Assembly: GCA_038049695.1 (NCBI GenBank)
Contig: CP142457.1
Span: forward strand, 30,283,501 to 30,347,500
DNA: 64,000 bases
Direction of reading: 5' to 3'
DNA from: Cinnamomum chago
Taxonomy: Eukaryota > Streptophyta > Magnoliopsida > Laurales > Lauraceae
This document shows positions 57,086 through 64,000 of this stretch, in pieces. The stretch's first letter is position 1, and each line of letters starts with the position of its first letter. The notes beneath the pieces are model-generated. The model was not told where the DNA came from. It saw nothing but the letters and a program-made list of their open reading frames with translations, and made no database searches. Made by a program: the position numbers and the translations under genes.

Positions 57086-59282
57086 CACCAATTTAACATT
57101 TGGAATTTAGTATACGCATAAGATCCAACAGCACTGATAAGTGAAATCAAGGTGAGCATTGTAAAGAGAACATAGATGACAAGGTCCATCTTTCTCTCAA
57201 TGCTGCTTCGTTTAGAGGGCGATCTAGTGGAATTTTTTACTACTTTTGTGTCTGGACCACTAAAAATGACCACGCCATAAATGTATTCAGTATTCCGGAG
57301 CTTTGAGTCTTTGAGAAGGACCTGTGCAGGGCTCAAAGCATAGATTTGATCTTCAAACTTGAAATTCCCAATGAAGGAGTAGAGGTTAGGATTGGGATCT
57401 TCACAGCGGATTGTAGCTTTGAAGCTACTGAATTCCACATCATGGTCCAAGCTGAGTGTTGCATCCAAGCACCTTTTAAGTTTCAAATTGGTTTCTCCAT
57501 CCAGGTTCATAGTCTCAACATAACAGAGCCCATCATCATAGCTTGAAGACTAAGAAGGATGTCACTGGGGAAGTATTCGTTTTTCTCAACTTTGACAATG
57601 TCTCCAACATGAAGTGACTTCCATGTTTTCTCTTTGAAATTTCCATTTCCAATGTGAACCTTAACAGTTCGAGAGTTTACTTTCAAATCCTGCAATCAAA
57701 GTGTTCAAAAGTTTACTAAGAGGACTGATTACATACATATGACCTTATCATTCGTATGATAAAGTTGAGAAAATCCATAAATGGATCCACCAACAGAGGC
57801 AACAAATCCTTGGATTGAAATCTACACATTATAGAGTTTATTATCTAAGTTCTTGATGCACAAACAGCACGTGAGGATATCAAATACAGATCTCTAAAGG
57901 GAGATTTTCCAGACAACTGATAGTTGAAGGAACACAAAGAATGCAATAAAATGGGAAAAGAGAAGTCCTATTATCCATGGCAATTGTCTTTTATCATGAA
58001 GAGATTCACAATTGGAGTATGTCAATGTCTTTTAAAGGTTAACTTGACATTGTATTTTGTTTTAAATGCGGTTCAATGCTTTTCCAAACACTCAGTAAAT
58101 CTCTTATGCTGTATAGATTTATCTCCTTGCACTTTACGGAATTTGTAAATTTTCCCATATCAATGACATGATTCATATTATTGACCAGAAAACAGTGAAA
58201 TATTTCATATCCACTGTGGCTTCATTGCACTAAAACAATATGTTTTTTCTCCATAGGAAATTACCTGCAAGAATCTATGCCAGTCCTCCACAGCCTCCTC
58301 AGCCATGCTAATCCCCACAACAAACACCAAGGGAGCAATAGCAGTCATGTGAGGAACTGGAGACAATGAAGTGAGGGACAATGCTGCAACCAAAAGAAAA
58401 TAAAGATTCGCAACTCTGCGGAACTGCTCAAAAAGAGCTTTCGGGAGGAAGGTTGCGGGATTGTACTTGGTCGTGGAGACAGAATTGTTCGGATATCTGA
58501 AAAGGCCTTTCCTATGGAAGTGAGATTGGTTACAGAAAACTACCCGAGAAAAGCCTGGCCCCCCATACTGATGAGTGGAAGCATCTGGAACAAGGCCTGG
58601 TCAGAAACATGAAAATGAATAAAGCTTGCTCCATCGGACATTACCCTTACTTCTCCCTGACATCCGTGGCATTGTCAAAGTCTATGGAACATCGGAAACC
58701 TTCACACTGACAAAACTAGAGCTCTTTGAAACTGTAGAGCCCCCAAGATTTTAAATTTGGATATCTGCACTAATTCAGTGTCTAAAAGAATCAATCTAGT
58801 TCTTCCATGAAACTGTCCACAAGAGCAAGCAGTAAAAGGAAAACGTATACTGGAACCACAGAAATACTTATGAGAAGTCCCCTTCCATCATTCAGAACTT
58901 AACACTGAAAGCTCTCAACAAAAGCTAATTATTGATTTCACGAAAACATAAGTTGAAGAAACCTCACAATTTGAGGAATCTCTGAACTCTCTCAGCATTG
59001 AATGTGTAACACAAAACAAACACATAACTGTCCAAGCAGCCTCCTTTAGAAAATCTTCAGTCATCCCTCCCTTCCTCCCTGCCTAACTCCCTCCCTCCCT
59101 AAAAGAGGAACTTCCAATGCTGAGATTTTGTCTTGACAAGGCCAAGCAGGCCTTTGATTGTCATGTATATAATACAAAAAACAAATAAATGAACATACTT
59201 TCATCTGACCCAATAAGAAATGAGAAATTAAACCTAAACTTGGAAAGATCCGATGTTGCCAAGAGGTATATTGATAATATAT

Positions 59283-59593
59283 AAACCCAGTTCTCCACAC
59301 ACCGATTAACATTGCCCACCACCAAAGAAATTCCCAACCTACCCTCCAAAGCGTCCATTTCTCCGAAACCAGGACCAATCCCTTCAAACGGACGAACGGA
59401 TTAAAACCCATCAACAGTTTCAATGACATTAAACTAATAAACAAGACCCTATTCTCCTAAATACAGATTCACATTGCCCACCACCTAAGAAATTATATTC
59501 TACCTCCAAAGAATACAATTTTCTTGAAACCACTCCCTATTGTGTCCAACAAAATTTAGGATAAAAATTCTTCACCAGTTTCAATGATGATAG

Positions 59594-59638
<45 letters not shown>

Positions 59639-60053
59639 CACCCAATTCTCCTTGTATAAATTCACCTCGCAACCACCTATGAAATTCTCAAACAACCCTT
59701 CAAATCTCCCCATTTTCCATGATCCAATCACTTCAAAAGGACAGAATAGATTAAAAATTAAAATTCTTTACTTGTTTCAGTCATAATAATCACAATAAAC
59801 AAAACCCGACTCCTTGTACAAATCCGCATTGCCACTTCCCAACCGGCCCTCCAAAACCGTCCAAATACATGACATTGCAGTACCATTAGTTTAAACAAAC
59901 AGCGTAAAAGATAATAAAAAAATAAACCCAATTCTATTCATACAAATTCACACTGCCCCCCACATAAGAAATTCCCAGTCTAATCTCTCATCGCCTCAAA
60001 CAAACAAATGGAATAACACCTATCACCAGTTTCAGTGATAATAATATATAAAT
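59283..60053. repeat. Degenerate tandem repeat upstream of the ATPase
   Basis: About five units of 125-190 bp begin with a variant of ACCCAATTCTCCTTGTA. They continue with AAATTCACATTGCCCACCACCTAAGAAATTC, a CCTCCAAA block and CACCAGTTTCAATGATAATA. Starts lie near 59283, 59444, 59637, 59801 and 59926. The unit at 59444 has been lengthened by the (AT)n tract. High divergence suggests an old array. Confidence 0.75.
59589..59637. repeat. (AT)n microsatellite
   Basis: About 23 uninterrupted AT dinucleotides inside the second unit of the degenerate array. Confidence 0.97.
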
Positions 60054-61806
60054 TGCAACTGGGTTTAGAATTGTCAATGTAAAACGCGGAAATCCAGTCA
60101 AACCGGCTTCAACAGCAATAGAATCGGTTTTGAAGTAAAGAAATTGAGAAAGAGGGTGCTGCCGGCAATGCAATTTGGAGAAGAGATACACAAGAAAAGA
60201 TAATAGTGATGAAGGAAACGGACTATTCGAGGCATCCATCTGCTTAAATCAAAGCCCCTAGCGGATTAATGTGAATGGAAAATGATGTGTCCTCTGTCCG
60301 CTCTCCTCTTTCTTTTGCAGGAGCTCTGATTCCCAAGCCGGCAGCAGTACGGACCGCATGCAATTGCTATTTTCTCTCTCACCATTCTCCAGCTTGAGAG
60401 TGAAATACCTGTATCTCTATGCCCCCACAGAGGATGAGGTGGTCAGTGGGAGGGGTATCAGGTGGCAATGGGTCGAATCGGATCAGGTCAGTTTGGGGGT
60501 TAACATGTGGAGATTAAATCCAATATCAGCCTATTTATTATTCAGTTGAAAATTTCAATATGAATTGAACTTGAGAAGTTTAAGACTCTTAAATCAATAA
60601 TTGTAAAAATAAAAACCTCAATCAAACCCACTTGGATACATTCCAATCATGAGTCCAATCAATTAATGTGATTGAGATTATAATCTCATAAGATATAAAG
60701 CCAGGAATTTACACTTACTTAGAGTGATATTTGGTCCAGCATAAATGCACAGGTGGATTGTGATCTTGAATGGCTTGGGTTTTAAATTTGGGCTTGGAGA
60801 TAAATTTATAGGGCTTGGTTAATGGATCTGGATTATTAATTAAGAGGGGATTTGTCTGGCCCAAAGGGCTGGGACACCCTCCCATTTAAAAAAAAAAAAA
60901 AGATCATAATTAAGAGATCTTTTGATCAAAAAATCTTTATCCTTGACGGACACCTCATTTTGGCACCCTTACATACAATCTCAATTAATATATACTATAG
61001 AGGTAGGATTCGATTTTGAAATTGAACTCTAATTTCGCAATTGATTGCAAAATTAAAGTTTAATTTCGATTTCAATTTTAATTTAAGTAGAGATTTAAGA
61101 GAAGTTTTTTATTTTAGTCATCTAAATATAGAATCCTAGTGCACATTCAAAAACACATCAATCTACAAACTTTAGAGTGGATCTCACCAAACCTTATTCT
61201 TCTAATCTTATCTTAATCACGTAATGATCTACTCATTGTGAGTTCCCTGGTGGTGTACGGGTGTACGGACTTTAAAATCTGATGTTTGGATTTCAAATTA
61301 CAAATGTTATAACATCGAAGCGCATGGGACCCCCAAAAAAGCGAAATTCTCATCGGCTCACCACGGTCTCTTAAATCAATTAGGATTTTATATCTATCTT
61401 ACCCAACTAGATTCAAAGAGTGTTGCTACCAATACACTGCATTTTGCTCTCCACGCACTGCAATAGATTGTGACTAAAATGCCCACTTGTAAATTTACCA
61501 AAATGTGTGAACTTCAGCCCTCCCACACTACTTGAAATGCTATCTACACACTACATATTTTCCCTCCACTTGAGACGTCTGAACGTGGAGCGTTAAGGGT
61601 TTCACTCCTCCTCTCCACTTCCTTCCATTCACTCCTCTGCATCATGAAATGAAGTTCTACTTCTTCCCGCATTTTACTGATCTTTACTTCCTCCCTCTTT
61701 CATCTTCTCTCTCGGTTTGAATCCTCACTTCATTCTCAATTGACTGCACCTCATTAATCTTGATTTCATTCAAAGTTGAAACTCAATTTGCTAGCATTCT
61801 TAATCA
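60054..61806. other. Intergenic region between two divergent genes
   Basis: It separates the minus-strand ATPase 5' end from the plus-strand MULE-like gene. No ORF with recognisable domains is present. A pyrimidine-rich stretch at 61600-61740 (CTTCCTCCCTCTTTCATC type) could be the 5' untranslated leader of the MULE-like gene. A poly-A run lies at about 60889-60901. Confidence 0.5.
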
Positions 61807-64000
61807 ATGGACGAGCAAAAGGACAAGCAGAAGATGTCTCCCGATCATTCTAGGAGCGTCGAGGTAAGCATATTCATCGCAAGCTTTGTAAATCGGCAGA
61901 GACGAATTGCTCGGCCCTGCATGTCCGACCGAATGTCCTCTACGCGGCCTTTCAGGGCCGAACAGAGGTATTTTTCACGGCCCTGAAAGGCCGAACATAG
62001 GTACTTTTCGCGGCACTACAGTGCCAAGAATAAGCAAAATATGCGGACATGCATGGCTGAAAGTGAGGACATTTTGCGGACATGCAGGGCCGAACAACTT
62101 AATTTTGTCCGGATATTCAGAGCCGTGCAGTTGTGTCATTTACGTATTCTAACAAAATTGGTTCTATAGCAGTTTCATGCGCCTACTGAATGCAGCAAGG
62201 TTGGCTCGGAATGTGTGGTCGACTATAGTAATGAGTTTATCACCGAAGAGGTAATTAATCGAGATGAATCATTCGATAGTTAAATTGATGTAGTCACTTT
62301 GTTCAATATGATTTTTTTTTGTTATACGCAGATATTCACAAGTCGAGAATCCCTAATTAACTGGGCTCGTGATGTTGGGAGGAGAAATGGTTTCATTGTT
62401 GTGATTAAGACATCAGCAGCGCCCAAAAGGAGAAATAAAAAACCAAGGCTGACCCTTGGGTGTGAGAGGAGTGGGTCTTATAGAGACACGAGGATTACTA
62501 AAGACGGGACTGGTGGGAAGAAATTGAAGCAGACTGGTTCGAAAAAATACGGATGCCCATTCACGTTACAAGGTAAAGTGGTTGGCTCAAATGAGGAATG
62601 GATGTTGCATGTAGTGTGTGGTGTGCATAATCATCCAGCTGCAGACTTTCTGGAAGGGCACTCATTTGCAGGGAGATTAACAAAGGATGAAACTTCAGTG
62701 CTGGTGGACATGTCCAAGAATATGGTTCGGCCAAAGGATATCTTGGTGACACTGAAACATAGAAATGAGTTAAATGTAAGCACAATGAAGACCATTTACA
62801 ATGCACATCAAAGGCATAAAGTTGCGGAGAGGGCTGGACGAAATCAGATGCAGCAACTGTTGAAATTATTGGCGGAGCATGGTTACATTGAGTGGCATAG
62901 GAAATGTCCTACAACAGATACTGTCATTGACTTGTTCTTCACACACCCTACCAGCGTAGACCTCTTGCGTGCATTTCCTCATGTGTTGATAATGGACTGC
63001 ACCTACAAGACCAATCGGTATCGAATGCCCTTATTGGAGATTGTTGGGGTTACATCCACAGAGAAGACTTTTTCGGTATGCATTGTATATCTCCAGAATG
63101 AACGTGAAGATTGCTACTCATGGGCATTGGGTATTTTGCGCAAAGTTATTGACGAGGGTGTTCTTCCTAGCGTTATCGTCACTGACAGAGAGATGACTTT
63201 AATGAACGCCATATCTATTGTTTTCCCCGGGGCCAAACATCTTTTATGTAGATGGCATATCAACAGAAATATCTTGGCTAAATGCAAGAAGTTGTTTGAG
63301 ACGAAGGAAAAGTGGGACCGGTTTATAATGAGCTGGAACATGTTGGTCTCTTCATCCACAGAGGAACATTACAATCTGCAATTCAACTTATTTCTAAAGG
63401 AGTTCATTACCTATCCTGCAGCACTTCAGTATGTTAGAGTGTCTTGGTTAGATGCGTACAAGGATAGATTTGTGGCTGCCTGGACAGACAAGGTCATGCA
63501 TCTTGGGAACACTACTACAAACAGGGTGGAGAGTTCACATGCACAGCTGAAGCGGCAGCTTGGATCAAGTCAGGAGACTTTTGAAGACTCATGGATGAAG
63601 ATACACAACCTATTGCTGCTGCAACATACAGATATAAAAGCATCATTTGAAAAAAGTAAGACGGTTGTCCAACACAATTTCAAGCCTTCTGAATTCAAAG
63701 AACTTCGTGGGAACATTTCTATATGTGCATTAGAGAAAATCTTGGCCGAGACGAAACGAGCATCATCCGTCGGTATTGATAGAGATGCTTGTGGCTGTGT
63801 ACTTCGACAGACACATGGCCTACCTTGTGCTCATGAAATTGTAGAATACATAAGTGTTGGTCGCCCTATTCCTTTAGATTGCACGCATATGCATTGGCGC
63901 AAGCTTGACTTACTACATACCGCTTATGACCAGAACTCCAGTGTCAATTTGGATTGCATGCCAGAGATAGATTTAATTGTCGAACAGTTCAGGGGCTATG
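61807..64000 (+). CDS. MULE transposase / FAR1-like protein gene, 3' end outside window
   Basis: Exons proposed: 61807-61863 (19 codons, MDEQKDKQKMSPDHSRSVE), 62173-62250 (26 codons) and 62332 to the window edge. Introns have GT-AG borders and phases match. The long exon is open for about 556 codons. A zinc-binding FAR1/WRKY-GCM1-type domain (LGCERSG, KKYGCPF, GVHNHP) comes first. The MULE transposase core follows, with first Asp in LIMDCTYKTNRY, second Asp in IVTDREMTLMNA, LCRWHINRN, and Glu in TTNRVESSHAQLKRQ. A SWIM zinc finger (CGCVLRQTHGLPCAH) is near 63795-63830. All catalytic positions are kept. It could be an active Mutator-like element or a domesticated relative; terminal inverted repeats would be outside what I can see. 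Confidence 0.88.
61912..62142. repeat. 33-bp minisatellite, seven units, in first intron of the MULE-like gene
   Basis: CGG marks the unit start at 61912, 61945, 61978, 62011, 62044, 62077 and 62110, exactly 33 bases apart each time. The consensus is roughly CGGnCnTnCAGGGCCGAACA followed by a T-rich end. Units 2 and 3 contain 16-bp cores (61945-61960 and 61978-61993) that are exact reverse complements of each other. Confidence 0.93.

Larger units (their letters stand above)
46951..58672 (-). pseudogene. ALA: Phospholipid-transporting P4-ATPase (ALA4-ALA7 type), truncated and disabled
   Basis: P4-ATPases flip phospholipids across membranes using ATP. Minus-strand exons: 58672-58265, 57689-56192, 55838-55728, 55102-54824, 54740-54652, 47750-47666, 47579-47370 and 47076-46951; phases agree at every join. 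Exon 1 has KLYSFSCF...[12 protein letters not shown] and [19 protein letters not shown]. Exon 2 has [26 protein letters not shown] (phosphorylated Asp) and ESPEEVAFL. Exons 5 and 8 have [15 protein letters not shown] and [11 protein letters not shown]. Lesions are TGA at 58603-58601 (codon 24), a 1-nt loss near 57550, the exon-3 acceptor AG changed to GG (55840-55839) and a 2-nt gain at 54912-54911. The exons after GISGMEGMQ (most transmembrane helices) are absent. About 934 of the usual roughly 1200 codons remain. The family is certain; pseudogene status is very likely. Confidence 0.93.

Noticed and set aside
59988..60239. Minus-strand 83-codon ORF as a possible first exon of the ATPase
   Set aside because: Exon 1 with a good N-terminal motif starts at 58672. 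This ORF overlaps the last unit of the degenerate repeat and has no family signal. It could be untranslated leader.
62561..62806. Minus-strand ORF of 81 codons
   Set aside because: It is a shadow of the FAR1-type zinc domain exon on the plus strand.
63114..63359. Minus-strand ORF of 81 codons
   Set aside because: It is antisense to the MULE transposase exon, which has clear motifs on the plus strand.

Overview
This is plant nuclear DNA, most likely from a woody eudicot. Nearly all of it is LTR retrotransposons and their debris, with spliceosomal introns, a plant-type P4-ATPase gene and a FAR1/MULE-type gene at the right end. I cannot name the species. There are no bacterial genes, no CRISPR array and no convincing tRNA or rRNA gene. 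Coordinates come from reading the bases directly; family names rest on motifs seen, not on a database search.

Layout. 1-5289: a decayed Ty1/copia element (Copia-1) with a 121-bp MITE in its integrase. 5290-8360: anonymous repeat debris. 8361-31912: an endogenous caulimovirus-like (pararetroviral) sequence on the minus strand, broken into four pieces by a 9.2-kb Athila-like gypsy element (Gypsy-1, 8591-17817), a MITE (18839-19128) and a 10.6-kb copia element (Copia-2, 19507-30089, minus). Copia-2 itself carries a 4.3-kb solo LTR (23455-27756). 31913-32427: the 3' tail of another copia. 32428-about 37190: the 5' part of a chromovirus-type gypsy element (3.6-kb LTR plus gag). 37190-45783: gypsy-LTR-like debris that received a young copia (Copia-3, 37844-43261). 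45784-46853: an LTR with a 173-bp Mutator-type MITE.

46951-58672 (minus): eight exons of a phospholipid-transporting P4-ATPase of the ALA4-ALA7 type. It has at least four disabling lesions and lacks the C-terminal membrane exons, so it is a pseudogene as assembled. Its fifth intron holds a 251-bp TRIM (48582-48832) and a very young copia with identical LTRs (Copia-4, 49147-54545). Upstream is a degenerate tandem repeat (about 59283-60053) with an (AT)n tract. 61807-64000 (plus): the 5' part of an intact MULE-transposase/FAR1-like gene; its first intron is a 33-bp minisatellite of exactly seven units.

The genes do not form a pathway. The window is a stratigraphy of insertions in which nesting order, target-site duplications (TSDs) and LTR identity give relative ages: the pararetrovirus is oldest; Gypsy-1 and then Copia-2 came later; Copia-3 and Copia-4 are the youngest. 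Most elements are dead or carry single inactivating changes. The only coding sequence that still looks functional throughout is the MULE/FAR1-like gene, which runs off the right edge.
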